Shown: positions 1 to 10,865 of the stretch, piece by piece
How positions within the stretch are numbered: position 1 is the stretch's first letter
Layout: each line of letters opens with the position of its first letter
Assembly (NCBI GenBank): GCA_036554605.1
Contig: DATBMY010000401.1
Coordinates: forward strand, 1-14,432
Reading direction: 5' to 3'
DNA length: 14,432 bases
Source of the DNA: DATBMY01 sp036554605
GTDB taxonomy: Bacteria; Acidobacteriota; Blastocatellia; UBA7656
Position numbers and translations under genes: made by a program
The notes under the pieces: generated by a model
Database searches by the model: none
What the model was told of the DNA's origin: nothing
What the model saw: only the letters and a program-made list of their open reading frames with translations

Positions 1-673
1 TGAGGTTCGCGACGACCATATCGAACATCTGGCCGGGTGGCTTGCCGGGCTGCCCTTCGCCTATTTCGACCAGATCGGCGACCTCGTTTATCAAGACGTT
101 CTCGCGCGCGACCTCGACGGCGACCGGGTCGAGGTCTATGCCGAGTATCCGCGAGCCGCCCCCGAGCTTAGCCGCTGCTATTGCCAGTATTCCCGTCCCG
201 GTTCCCACGTCGAGCATAGAGCCGCCCCGCCAGTGCCGCTCGATTGCCTCAAGACACATTCGCGTAGTGTCGTGAGTGCCGGTGCCGAACGCCATCCCCG
301 GATCGACCCGCACGACCCGGCGGCCGCCAGCGCCGGCGGGCAGCTTCCACGAAGGCGCTATCATGAGGCGCTCGCCTATAAGGACCGGCTCGAATCCTTC
401 CTTCCATTTTTCCATCCAGTCCTGATCGGGAACCTCGGACGCCGATATTTCCGAGACGCAATCGCCCGGGATTTTTTCTCTGAGCTCCCGGATGATCTTT
501 CCCGCGTCAGCCTTTCCGTCGAAGTATGCGCCAAGCCGCACGCGGGCGCTTGATTCTTCAAGCGTCACGATCCCCGTCGTGCCAAGCTCGAAGAGCGCCT
601 GGCTCGTTATCTCTTCGGCCTCGCGGGCGATCTCGACCGTAATCAACCGCCAGCCTTTACCGGCTTCAGCCAT
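1..673 (-). CDS. prmA: Ribosomal protein L11 methyltransferase PrmA (C-terminus cut by window edge)
   Basis: SAM-dependent methyltransferase that methylates ribosomal protein L11 in the cytoplasm. I translated 224 residues from the minus strand. Residues 1-110 form the N-terminal substrate-recognition region. The PrmA signature VDPGMAFGTGTHDTT lies at about 123-137, and the SAM-binding motif I LDVGTGTGILAIAA at about 154-167. The acidic ribose-binding stretch GIDLDP is at about 178-183, and the frame leaves the window at VVANL, where the family has its motif IV. The family is about 290-310 residues long, so roughly the last 70-80 are missing. The ATG at 671-673 is the first start after an in-frame TGA; a weak AGG lies about 9 nt upstream. 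It follows era by 126 bp. That gap holds a 5-bp hairpin (727-741) but no other gene. Identity is firm from the motifs. Confidence 0.93.
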   Translation of the reverse strand, partial: MAEAGKGWRLITVEIAREAEEITSQALFELGTTGIVTLEESSARVRLGAYFDGKADAGKIIRELREKIPGDCVSEISASEVPDQDWMEKWKEGFEPVLIGERLMIAPSWKLPAGAGGRRVVRVDPGMAFGTGTHDTTRMCLEAIERHWRGGSMLDVGTGTGILAIAAAKLGGGSRILGIDLDPVAVEVARENVLINEVADLVEIGEGQPGKPPGQMFDMVVANL

Positions 674-799
674 TGCGATGCACCTGATTCTCTGTCATCG
701 AAATATAAAGAGTGAGGCTCAGAGTTCACGCTAAGAGCGTGCTCCGCGCAAATGGATGCAAGCTGAAGCTCGACCTCTAAACATTTCGATTACAGTGCG

Positions 800-1693
800 C
801 TAGCCCTGAATTCCAAGCTCATCGAGCAGCCGCTCGTCATCGCGCCATCGCTCGCGCACCTTGACGAAGAGGCCCAGGAATACTCTGCGCCCGAGCAGCC
901 GCTCTATATCGAGCCGCGCGGCAGTGCCTATCTGTTTCAGCCGCTCGCCGCCGCGCCCCAGGATAATGGCGCGGTGCGAAGCGCGCTCGACATATATGAG
1001 GCAGTCTATGCGCGTGATCTCATCGGATTGCTCCCACCGCTCGGTCACAACGGCCGTAACGTAGGGGATTTCGTCGCCGGTCGCCTGCAATATCTTTTCG
1101 CGCACAAGCTCGGCGGCAAGAACGCGCTCGGGCTGGTCGGTCATCTCATCTTCGGGATAAAGCCGAGGCCCTTCGGAAAGGTTTTCGAATACCTTTCCCA
1201 CGAGCAGCTCGACGCCGTCGCCGGTGAGCGCCGATAGCGGTATGACTTCCGCGAACGCTCGCTCGGCGGTGTAAGCGGCGATCAAAGGGAGCAGAATGGT
1301 CTTATCCTTCATGCGGTCTGTCTTGTTAAGCACGAGGATGGCGCGGGTCTCAACCCGCTTGAGCATCTCCAGAACGAAGCGGTCGCCCGATCCCATCGGC
1401 TCGGTCGCGTCGACCAGGAGCAGTATGAGGTCTACGGTCGAGAGCGCGTCCGTGACTATAGACATCATCCTTCGATTGAGCTTATAGCCCGGCTTGTGAA
1501 TGCCCGGCGTGTCGAGGAATACTATCTGCCCTTCCGGGCGCGTGAGCACTCCGCTTATGCGCGTGCGGGTGGTCTGTGGCTTATCGGAGACGATGGCGAT
1601 CTTTTCGCCGACCAGTCTATTGAGCAAGGTCGACTTGCCCGCGTTCGGGCGGCCGATCAGCGCGACGACCCCTGATTTTCTGCTATCTCCCAT
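800..1693 (-). CDS. era: GTPase Era
   Basis: Essential GTPase that binds the 3' end of 16S rRNA and takes part in 30S assembly. The protein is 297 residues, the usual Era length. Its motifs in order are G1 GRPNAGKST (14-22), G3 DTPG (61-64), G4 NKTD (123-126) and G5 SAL (154-156). A C-terminal KH domain has its signature around GRGGERLKQIG (246-256) and a family-typical end rich in F, V and R. The longest frame would begin at a TTG at 1712-1714, inside the upstream gene. I prefer the ATG at 1691-1693, because it gives the standard short N-terminus and has GGCGGTGA, close to the ideal GGAGGTGA, upstream. With that start the gene lies 7 bp after the CBS/DUF21 gene, which implies cotranscription. 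The pairing with ybeY and phoH fits a shared role in 16S rRNA maturation. Confidence 0.97.
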   Translation of the reverse strand: MGDSRKSGVVALIGRPNAGKSTLLNRLVGEKIAIVSDKPQTTRTRISGVLTRPEGQIVFLDTPGIHKPGYKLNRRMMSIVTDALSTVDLILLLVDATEPMGSGDRFVLEMLKRVETRAILVLNKTDRMKDKTILLPLIAAYTAERAFAEVIPLSALTGDGVELLVGKVFENLSEGPRLYPEDEMTDQPERVLAAELVREKILQATGDEIPYVTAVVTERWEQSDEITRIDCLIYVERASHRAIILGRGGERLKQIGTAARLDIERLLGRRVFLGLFVKVRERWRDDERLLDELGIQG

Positions 1694-1700
1694 GCGCGTA

Positions 1701-2993
1701 TCATTCACCGCCAAGATGGTGCGCGGCGCTGCCGGGCGACTCTTCGACGCGGCGCAGCCGCACGCGATTTATTCGCTTGCTGTCGGCATCCACAACTTCG
1801 AAACGCAATCCCTTAAAATCGAGCATCTCGCCCGCGGCGGGCACGTGGCCAAGCTGGTTTATTATCAACCCCGCAACGGTAGTGAAATCGTCGGCTTCAA
1901 CCTCTTTATCGTAAAGCAATTCGACCTTTCTTATCTCGGCGCTGCCGTTGACAAGAAAAGAACCGTCTTCGGTCTGGACGATCTCTTCATCAACCGTGGC
2001 TTCGTCCTCGTCTTCGAACTCGCCCAGTATCTCTTCGATTATGTCTTCGATGGTGACAAGGCCCGCCACTCCTCCGTATTCGTCTATCACGATGGCGATC
2101 TGTATCTTCGCCTTTTGCATCTCTTCCAGCAGCTCGCGCACTGACTTTGTCTCGGGCACAAAGTAGGCCGGGCGCATGCACTCGGTGACGGGCATATCGA
2201 TCTTGTCCGTCTCGCAAAAGGCAAGCAGGTCGCGCACATAGACTATGCCTTCGATATTGTCCATCTGGTCGCGATAGACGGGTATGCGCGAGTACTTCGA
2301 TTCTATAATCAGGCGGCGCGCTTCGGCCACGGTGGCTTCGGCTTCGAGGGCCACGATGCCGGGCCTCGGCTGCATTACTTCGCTGACTATGGTATCGCTG
2401 AACTCGATTATCGATTGTATCAGCTCGCCTTCGCTCTCCTCGATTATTCCCTCCTCTTCGCCCACATCGATGAATGCCTGTATCTCATCTATGTCCTCTT
2501 CATCCTCGCTCGAAGCGGGGCTCTCTTCGGGCTCGATCATTTTCCTGCGCTCCAGCAGCCAGTTGATTGGACCGACAAAGACCGAGAAGAACCGGTAAAA
2601 GAGGCGAAAGGGCGGGAGCAGCAGCCACAGCACCTCTTCGGGGTGGTTCTGAGCGATGAGACGCGGGATGAGCTGCCGAAACAGGACGATGACCAGAAAG
2701 ACGGTGACAAGCGTGATGGCGAGCGTTGCCGTCAGACGCGTTTCCGATAGCGCGACGGCGATCAGCATCGCTATGGCGGCTATGGAAAGCTGCGTGCCGA
2801 GTATGAGTATCAGCTCGAAGCGGCGGCGGTTTTCGAGCAGCTCGCGGAAGAAGCGCGCGCGGCGCGAGGCTTCGCGCTCTGAGATCATCAGGCGCAGCGA
2901 GACCTCGCTCAAAGATTCATACGCGCTTTCAACAGTCGAAAGAAAGACCAGCACCACCAGAGCAATGCCGGCCACTGTTAACTCGGTCAACAT
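1701..2993 (-). CDS. HlyC/CorC-family (CNNM/CorB-like) membrane protein with DUF21, CBS pair and CorC_HlyC domains
   Basis: Inner-membrane protein of the DUF21-CBS family, whose members are linked to Mg2+/Co2+ transport or homeostasis. It is annotated 'hemolysin' only for historical reasons. It has 430 residues. The N-terminal DUF21 region has hydrophobic segments at about 6-20, 60-82, 88-106 and 120-142. An acidic linker (about 153-192) follows. Then come two CBS domains: about 205-260, with VMQPRPGIVAL and SRIPVYRDQMDNIEGIVYVRDLL parts, and about 270-325, with IVIDEYGGVAGLVTIEDI. The C-terminal CorC_HlyC domain is at about 345-415. It therefore resembles the membrane CorB/YfjD type more than the soluble E. 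coli CorC. The start is ATG 2991-2993 with no clear Shine-Dalgarno. It lies between ybeY (96-bp gap filled by a repeat) and era (7-bp gap). The substrate cannot be read from the sequence. Confidence 0.92.
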   Translation of the reverse strand: MLTELTVAGIALVVLVFLSTVESAYESLSEVSLRLMISEREASRRARFFRELLENRRRFELILILGTQLSIAAIAMLIAVALSETRLTATLAITLVTVFLVIVLFRQLIPRLIAQNHPEEVLWLLLPPFRLFYRFFSVFVGPINWLLERRKMIEPEESPASSEDEEDIDEIQAFIDVGEEEGIIEESEGELIQSIIEFSDTIVSEVMQPRPGIVALEAEATVAEARRLIIESKYSRIPVYRDQMDNIEGIVYVRDLLAFCETDKIDMPVTECMRPAYFVPETKSVRELLEEMQKAKIQIAIVIDEYGGVAGLVTIEDIIEEILGEFEDEDEATVDEEIVQTEDGSFLVNGSAEIRKVELLYDKEVEADDFTTVAGLIINQLGHVPAAGEMLDFKGLRFEVVDADSKRINRVRLRRVEESPGSAAHHLGGE

Positions 2994-3009
2994 ATCGCTA
3001 TCGCTCAGG

Positions 3010-3105
3010 GGTCAGTGGTCGGTGGTCAGTAGCTCTCGAATATCAAATATGCAATTTCTGATTTCAAATCGTACCTCACAGACTACCAATCACTGACCAC
3101 TGTCC
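3010..3105. repeat. Imperfect inverted repeat of GGTCAGT-type units with an AT-rich core
   Basis: Two 23-nt arms, 3010-3032 and 3083-3105, are inverted copies that match at 18 of 23 positions by my alignment. Each is built from GGTCAGTGGTC-like units. The 50 bp between them are AT-rich and contain runs such as AATATCAAATATGC and ATTTCTGATTTCAAAT, unlike the GC-rich genes on both sides. The arrangement resembles a short dispersed palindromic or MITE-like intergenic element. The right arm overlaps the 3' end of ybeY and supplies its last codons and its TGA stop. No transposase or target-site duplication was identified. Confidence 0.6.
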
Positions 3106-3521
3106 AGCAGCTTTCGCCTGAGGCGCAGCTCAAGGCGATTCATCTCCCCCTGGTCCGTTTCGTGATCGTAGCCGCACAGATGCAGCACTCCATGAATCAA
3201 CAGCTCGCTTATCTCTCGTTCGAGCTTATGGCCCGTGTCGCCGGCCTGGCGCATAGCCGTGTCAATCGAGATGACGACGTCGCCAAGGTAGCGGCCACGC
3301 TCATCGAATGCATCCCCGGCCGGAAAAGAGAGCACATCCGTCGCCCGGTCTTTCCCTCTGAACTCGCGATTTAGCGCCCGCATCCTTCGATCGCGAACGA
3401 AGGCGACCGTCATCTGCGCCCCCTCATGCCTGACCGCTTCAATCGCCGCGCTGGCCAGGCGGGCGACTTCTTCTTTATCTACGCGAGCCAGGCGCTGGCG
3501 GCTCACCACTTCAATCACCAC
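3090..3521 (-). CDS. ybeY: Endoribonuclease YbeY (rRNA maturation factor)
   Basis: Zinc-dependent single-strand endoribonuclease that takes part in 16S rRNA 3'-end maturation and 70S quality control. The 143-residue protein has the diagnostic metal site HGVLHLCGYDH (110-120), with His110, His114 and His120 as ligands. The conserved TDVLSFP is at about 61-67 and the GDVVIS stretch at about 80-85. It overlaps the 3' end of pgpH by 11 bp, so translational coupling is likely. The start is GTG 3519-3521; the next codon is also GTG (3516-3518) and is placed better after the GGAGG at about 3526-3530, so the true start could be either. The last residues (DSGQ) and the stop codon lie in the right arm of the inverted repeat, so the original C-terminus may have been replaced. 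The catalytic core is not affected. Confidence 0.96.
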   Translation of the reverse strand: MVIEVVSRQRLARVDKEEVARLASAAIEAVRHEGAQMTVAFVRDRRMRALNREFRGKDRATDVLSFPAGDAFDERGRYLGDVVISIDTAMRQAGDTGHKLEREISELLIHGVLHLCGYDHETDQGEMNRLELRLRRKLLDSGQ

Positions 3522-5943
3522 TCACCCTCCTCGCTCCCGTCTCCGCTTCTTTTGCTTCGTTGGCCGCGGCCGGCTCGGAGCCCGGGCCGGATAGCTTGCC
3601 GTCGCCGTTGGGCGCGTCGGCGGCCGGGCCTAGCTGCGAAAGCATACTTGGCGCGCCGGGCCGGTTGAAATCGTAACCCGGATACGCGATGCGGTGATGA
3701 TATACCCCCATGAGCGTCTTTACGAAGCTATCGGCGACCATACGCAGCTCGCGCAGTGTGATGTCGCACTCGTCGAGCTGGCCGTCATCGCGTATGCGCG
3801 TGATTATCATGTCGATCATGTTGCGCAGCTTCGTCGGCGTCGGGTCCTGCACCGTGCGCGAGGCCGCCTCAACCGAGTCGGCTATCATGACAATGGCCGC
3901 TTCTTTAGTCTGCGGTTTCGGGCCGGGGTAGCGAAACTCCTGTTCGAGCGCCGGGTCGTCGCGGTCGCCCATCTGGCGGCGCGCTTTGTAATAAAAATAT
4001 TTCATCAGCCCGGTGCCGTGATGCTGCGGGATGATGGCAATCAAGCGCGGCGGGAGCTTGTGCTGCCGCGCAAGCTCTATGCCCTGCTTGACGTGGTTTG
4101 CCAGCACTATCGAAGACATCTTAGGCGAAAGCCCGTCGTGGCGGTTCTCCATGTAGGATTGATTCTCGACGAAGTACGTCGGCCGCACGCTCTTGCCTAT
4201 GTCGTGGTAGTAACAGGCCACGCGGGCAAACAGCGCGTCCGCGCCTATGCTCTCGGCCGCGGCCGACGCAAGCTGCCCCACCATAATCGAATGATGGTAG
4301 GTTCCTGGCGCGCGCTCGGCCAGTTGCTTGAGCAGCGGCAGGTTGAAGTTGGATAATTCGAGCAGCTTGATCGACGTCGTTATCTCGAACAGCCATTCAA
4401 AAAGCGGCAAGAAGATCGAGGCGACCATGGCCGCCAGCATTCCGCCCGCGGCCGCGCAGAATAGGTCGAAAAGTATGACGAGCGGGTCCGCCTCGCTCGC
4501 TCCCAGAAAATCGAGAGCGAGCGCCGACGCGGCGTTGATCGCGCCTATCCATAACCCCGCCCGCACCAGCGCCGTTCTGTCGCGGCAGTGCTGAAGGTGA
4601 TATATAGCTCCCGCGCTCGACATCAGCGTGTATGCCGCCAGATAGACATTATCCGAAAAGACGCCGACGAAAACGGTGAGCAGCGCCGAGAATATGAACG
4701 CCGCGTGCGCATCGGTCAGAATAGTGATGAGCGCCGCGCCGACCGCCAGCGGCGCAAGATACCGGTAGCTCATCTGCGAGTTGAAAGGCTCGCGCGTTGC
4801 CCACAAACTCATCGCCGAAGCGAACATGAAAAAGAGGCGCATCAGCCCGAGGTTGATGATGAAGCAGGCGATCTGCAAAAGGAAGTGGCGCCTGACGCGC
4901 AGGTGCTTGCGCTGGTAGCGCGACAGGTACTGCCACAGCACGATCATCATCAAGGTGACGACGACGATGGTTCCGGCAAACTCGATGGCGCGCTGAGATA
5001 TGGGACGGTGGAGCGATGCTTCCGAGAGCGCCGCCGCTTTGATCGACGTTACCGTCTCGCCCGCCCGAACTACGGGCTCGCCCCGGTTGAACGGCACGAT
5101 GACCGCGGCAACCGATTCGCGCCGGTCCTGCCTGCGGGCTTCCGTCTCGGCCGCGTTATAGAAGAGGTTCGGCTTCACAAGCCAGGCCAGCACCTCGCCC
5201 AGCACCTTCCGCGCGCGGGCGTCATAGCCGCCCCACTCTATTCGCTCGGAGCGAAGCGCCGCGCTCGCGCTTATCTCATCGCGCACGGAGCTGATGTCAT
5301 TGACTATTGTCTCGTACCCGGTCTCGGGGTTGCGGTACTGTATGGAGCTTGCGCCCAGCTCGCGCAGCTGGCTCCGGCTCTCGATGATCGGCGTCATCAT
5401 GACCGATTCAAGGTGACCGACCATGAGCTTCTCAAGCTCTAAATCGAAACGGTTTTCCAGCAGCACGGCGATCTGCTCCGCGGTGAGCTGTATGTATGTG
5501 CGATCCTCAATCAGCCGCCGCAAATCTTCGGGCGAAAGAGAGGTCCCCGCCTCCTCGGCTTCGCGCATGCTCTGGCGTCCGGCCTCGAATATCTTTTTTA
5601 TGACCCCGGTCGCCTCGCGGGCGCGCGCCGGGTCGAAATTAAAGATGGGAAGCTCAGAGGCGGCCGCCTGTTCTTGCAAATGGCGGGTCTGGGATTCGTC
5701 TATGATCTTGAGGTCTCGGGGCGCGATTATGCTCTCGGTGGCGATCGCCCCCGGAGCGAGCGGCTCGACATGCGCTCGCTGGTAATTGCGCATGAGAAGC
5801 AGCGACACTATGACGATTATAAGCACGCCCACCCCGGCGTCGATCACCGACTGCTCGGGGAGGGTCGAAAAGAACTTCTTGACCCCGTCGAGCCGGCCCG
5901 ACCGGGCGCGCGAGCGCGTTTTTTGGGCTAGCTTATTCGCCAT
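3511..5943 (-). CDS. pgpH: 7TM-HD family phosphohydrolase, cyclic-di-AMP phosphodiesterase PgpH type
   Basis: Membrane phosphodiesterase of the PgpH/YqfF family, which degrades the second messenger c-di-AMP (family knowledge). The protein has 810 residues. A short basic cytoplasmic N-terminus precedes a first membrane helix at about 36-52. An extracytoplasmic 7TMR-HDED-type domain spans about 55-315, and a bundle of hydrophobic helices about 320-515. The cytoplasmic HD domain follows, with metal-site elements YHHSIMVGQLA (549-559), ACYYHDIGK (576-584), PQHHGT (639-644) and ADSVEAASR (688-696). A tail rich in Ala, Glu and Gly ends the protein. I chose ATG 5941-5943 over the longer TTG start at 5985, because the added residues look untranslated. 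No Shine-Dalgarno precedes this ATG, but a 23-codon upstream frame overlaps it. The phoH-pgpH-ybeY order is the standard one. Identity is firm; substrate specificity is inferred from the family. Confidence 0.95.
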   Translation of the reverse strand: MANKLAQKTRSRARSGRLDGVKKFFSTLPEQSVIDAGVGVLIIVIVSLLLMRNYQRAHVEPLAPGAIATESIIAPRDLKIIDESQTRHLQEQAAASELPIFNFDPARAREATGVIKKIFEAGRQSMREAEEAGTSLSPEDLRRLIEDRTYIQLTAEQIAVLLENRFDLELEKLMVGHLESVMMTPIIESRSQLRELGASSIQYRNPETGYETIVNDISSVRDEISASAALRSERIEWGGYDARARKVLGEVLAWLVKPNLFYNAAETEARRQDRRESVAAVIVPFNRGEPVVRAGETVTSIKAAALSEASLHRPISQRAIEFAGTIVVVTLMMIVLWQYLSRYQRKHLRVRRHFLLQIACFIINLGLMRLFFMFASAMSLWATREPFNSQMSYRYLAPLAVGAALITILTDAHAAFIFSALLTVFVGVFSDNVYLAAYTLMSSAGAIYHLQHCRDRTALVRAGLWIGAINAASALALDFLGASEADPLVILFDLFCAAAGGMLAAMVASIFLPLFEWLFEITTSIKLLELSNFNLPLLKQLAERAPGTYHHSIMVGQLASAAAESIGADALFARVACYYHDIGKSVRPTYFVENQSYMENRHDGLSPKMSSIVLANHVKQGIELARQHKLPPRLIAIIPQHHGTGLMKYFYYKARRQMGDRDDPALEQEFRYPGPKPQTKEAAIVMIADSVEAASRTVQDPTPTKLRNMIDMIITRIRDDGQLDECDITLRELRMVADSFVKTLMGVYHHRIAYPGYDFNRPGAPSMLSQLGPAADAPNGDGKLSGPGSEPAAANEAKEAETGARRVSGD

Positions 5944-5999
5944 AATAAAATGATAGCAGGTTTGCGAACGATAGATGACGAGCAACCGAAAAGACGCAT
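5928..5999 (-). CDS. Possible 23-residue leader peptide overlapping the start of pgpH
   Basis: A short frame starts at ATG 5997-5999 with GAGGAG four bases upstream and stops at TAG 5928-5930, 13 bases past the beginning of pgpH. The pgpH ATG itself has no visible ribosome-binding site, so ribosomes finishing this short frame could reinitiate there. The peptide would be hydrophobic towards its end. It has no recognised family and may simply be a chance frame in the 88-bp gap between phoH and pgpH. Confidence 0.25.
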   Translation of the reverse strand: MRLFGCSSSIVRKPAIILLWRIS

Positions 6000-6031
6000 A
6001 TTCTCCTCGATCATCATAGAGCGTTCATCAC

Positions 6032-9409
<3,378 letters not shown>

Positions 9410-9430
9410 ACAAAAAAAGCGCTCGGCCAC

Positions 9431-9775
9431 ATCTCAGGCTCTCAAGCGCAAACAGCTCCACTCTCCGATTAAAACATTCGGACCGCATACATAACTGGCC
9501 GGTCATCGCAGGTCATAGTCAAACGCTACTACAGTTGAAGATTCAATACAAGTCATGCCGGGTAGTGATGCGTTTGCCTCAACAAGGCCTCTAAGGATGC
9601 TCGCGTGCCGGGCCGACTCGGCAAGCCGCAAGACAGGCCGTGACTCCACGGCGCACATCACAGCGCCGGTCTCAATAATAGAGTCCGGCCCGTCTGCGGC
9701 CTCACCTCCCAGCCGGTAAGAGTTGTGCTAAAGCGCAACAACGCGCCGCCGTGAAGAAGGCCAGAGTCGTCCCGG
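9431..9775. other. Gene-free stretch with three stem-loops, between the AAA+ gene and phoH
   Basis: I see no convincing gene in these 345 bp. Three stem-loops cluster in it. The first, at 9722-9739, has a 7-bp stem with one G-U pair and a UUUA loop on the minus strand. The second, at 9665-9689, has 5 bp, one mismatch and 3 bp more, with a 7-nt loop. The third, at 9637-9652, has a perfect 6-bp stem and a 4-nt loop. A ggtcat pair repeats at 9501-9506 and 9511-9516. On the minus strand this is the 3' region of the AAA+ gene and the 5' leader of phoH, so it could hold a terminator, a promoter, or both. No promoter good enough to call was found. Confidence 0.35.
9722..9739 (-). terminator. Possible terminator-type stem-loop after the AAA+ gene
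   Basis: On the minus strand GTTGCGC-TTTA-GCACAAC folds into a 7-bp stem (one G-U pair) with a tetraloop, starting 36 nt after the AAA+ stop codon. It is followed by TCTTACC and not by a proper T-run, so it is at best a weak intrinsic terminator. Its position at the end of the accessory cluster is the main argument. Confidence 0.25.
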
Positions 9776-10789
9776 CTAGTTTGTAGAATCTCCATTGAAC
9801 CCCTGCGGGCTGACGGGAGAAAACTCCAGCGGCGGAAATCGAGGGATCAAGATCTGGAAGTTTAGAAAGCTCCGGGGCGATTCGTACCTGACCCTTACGG
9901 TCATTCCCGGCGATAGGCGTCCTGAGAGCATGAGATCGGCCAGTGGAAACTCAAGGTAGTTCCTGACGACTCGGTTGATCTGGCGCATGCCGTGCGCGAG
10001 GTCTTCAAGGCCGTGGCTGAGCAGAAAGGTCTTTGCATCCTGATCGATTATAAGCCCTATGCTGAAACCGGCCAGGAACCTCTCTATCTGCGAGATATGC
10101 CGCTCGAGGAAACTAACAATGTTCTGCTCGTTCAGGCGCTCGAATATAATGATCTCGTCTATGCGGCTCACCAGGTGAGCGCCTAACATGTTGTCCATCT
10201 CTTCGAGCGCCAAAAGATGCTGGCGCGGCATCTCAACAATTCTCTCATCATCCCTGAAAAATCCTATGCTCCTGCCGATGAGCTGATCGGTCTTCTTTTT
10301 CGACAGGGTGCTTGTCATGATCATAAAACAGTTATGCAACGAGAAATAGTTATCCGGCGTCAGAATTTCACCCCTGTCTATCGCTGCAACCAGATAGTCG
10401 CGGAAGGCCGCGGGCGCTTTATCTACGTTTTCAAAAATAACGACCGAGAAGGCCGGCCTAAAGAATGGAGGGGTGATTTGGGACTTCCAGTACTCCATAG
10501 TCAACTGCTGATCTATATTCGGCAGCGGGTCGCTGTCCTGGCACAGTTGCTGGCAATCAACATAGATCATCTTTCTTTCATCGCCCAGCAGCACGCGGGC
10601 CAGAGCCTTGGCAACGTGGGTCTTGCCCGCCCCTGACGGCCCTATAAAGAGCAATACCGCAAGCGGGCGATTGTTGTAATGCATGCCAGTCAGGGCGAGC
10701 GTAACCGATCGAGTCAGGGCGGTGACAGCATATTCCTGCCCCACGATCTGTTGCATAAGTGCGTGCATCAAGTAGTTTGAGAAGACCAT
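9776..10789 (-). CDS. ClpB/ClpA D2-like single-domain AAA+ protein with altered catalytic motifs
   Basis: A 337-residue protein that aligns by eye with the second ATPase domain of ClpB/ClpA plus its small C-terminal domain. Landmarks are IVGQEYAV (15-22), an intact Walker A GPSGAGKT (50-57), the arginine finger in SRIDEI (208-213) and the sensor-2 Arg in HGMRQINRV (266-274). The tail GRLSPGMTVRV is typical of D2-small. Several key features are changed. Walker B reads VVIFENVDKA where ClpB has VVLLDEIEKA, so the Asp-Glu pair is Glu-Asn. Sensor 1 reads MTSTL instead of MTSNL. The GYVGYEEGG pore loop before QLT is absent. It may bind but not efficiently hydrolyse ATP. There is no N domain, D1 or middle domain. 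I chose ATG 10787-10789; the frame runs 68 codons further, but only through a stem-loop and the upstream gene. No Shine-Dalgarno is seen. It is the last gene of the Hsp20 cluster. Confidence 0.85.
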   Translation of the reverse strand: MVFSNYLMHALMQQIVGQEYAVTALTRSVTLALTGMHYNNRPLAVLLFIGPSGAGKTHVAKALARVLLGDERKMIYVDCQQLCQDSDPLPNIDQQLTMEYWKSQITPPFFRPAFSVVIFENVDKAPAAFRDYLVAAIDRGEILTPDNYFSLHNCFMIMTSTLSKKKTDQLIGRSIGFFRDDERIVEMPRQHLLALEEMDNMLGAHLVSRIDEIIIFERLNEQNIVSFLERHISQIERFLAGFSIGLIIDQDAKTFLLSHGLEDLAHGMRQINRVVRNYLEFPLADLMLSGRLSPGMTVRVRYESPRSFLNFQILIPRFPPLEFSPVSPQGFNGDSTN

Positions 10790-10799
10790 AAAAGAGATG

Positions 10800-10830
10800 C
10801 AGGTTGGGCTCGGCGAACAAGCCCAACCTG
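10800..10830 (-). terminator. Strong stem-loop between the low-complexity gene and the AAA+ gene
   Basis: A perfect 11-bp stem (10800-10810 with 10820-10830; AGGTTGGGCT paired with AGCCCAACCT plus a C-G closing pair) has a 9-nt loop. On the minus strand it stands 35 nt after the stop of the 288-residue gene and 10 nt before the AAA+ ATG, and CATCTCTTTT follows it. The T-run is imperfect, so it may be a leaky terminator that lowers AAA+ expression relative to the upstream genes, or a leader structure that limits its translation. Confidence 0.5.
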
Positions 10831-10865
10831 TCAGATAACCTACATACAACAGAGCATCAATCTCT

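Noticed and set aside
3010..3105. A CRISPR-like array of GGTCAGT units
   Set aside because: The units are adjacent and inverted, with one AT-rich core. There are no regularly spaced spacers or cas genes.
3694..5442. Long plus-strand frames (220 codons at 3694-4356 and 284 codons at 4588-5442)
   Set aside because: They run antisense to pgpH, whose product has clear HD-domain motifs. Their composition (many Arg, His, Ala) is typical of mirror frames in GC-rich genes.
9503..9658. A 51-codon minus-strand frame starting ATG 9656-9658
   Set aside because: Its composition looks fairly protein-like and the frame stays open some 24 codons upstream, but it has no ribosome-binding site, overlaps a perfect hairpin and matches no family I know. 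A gene remnant is possible but unsupported.
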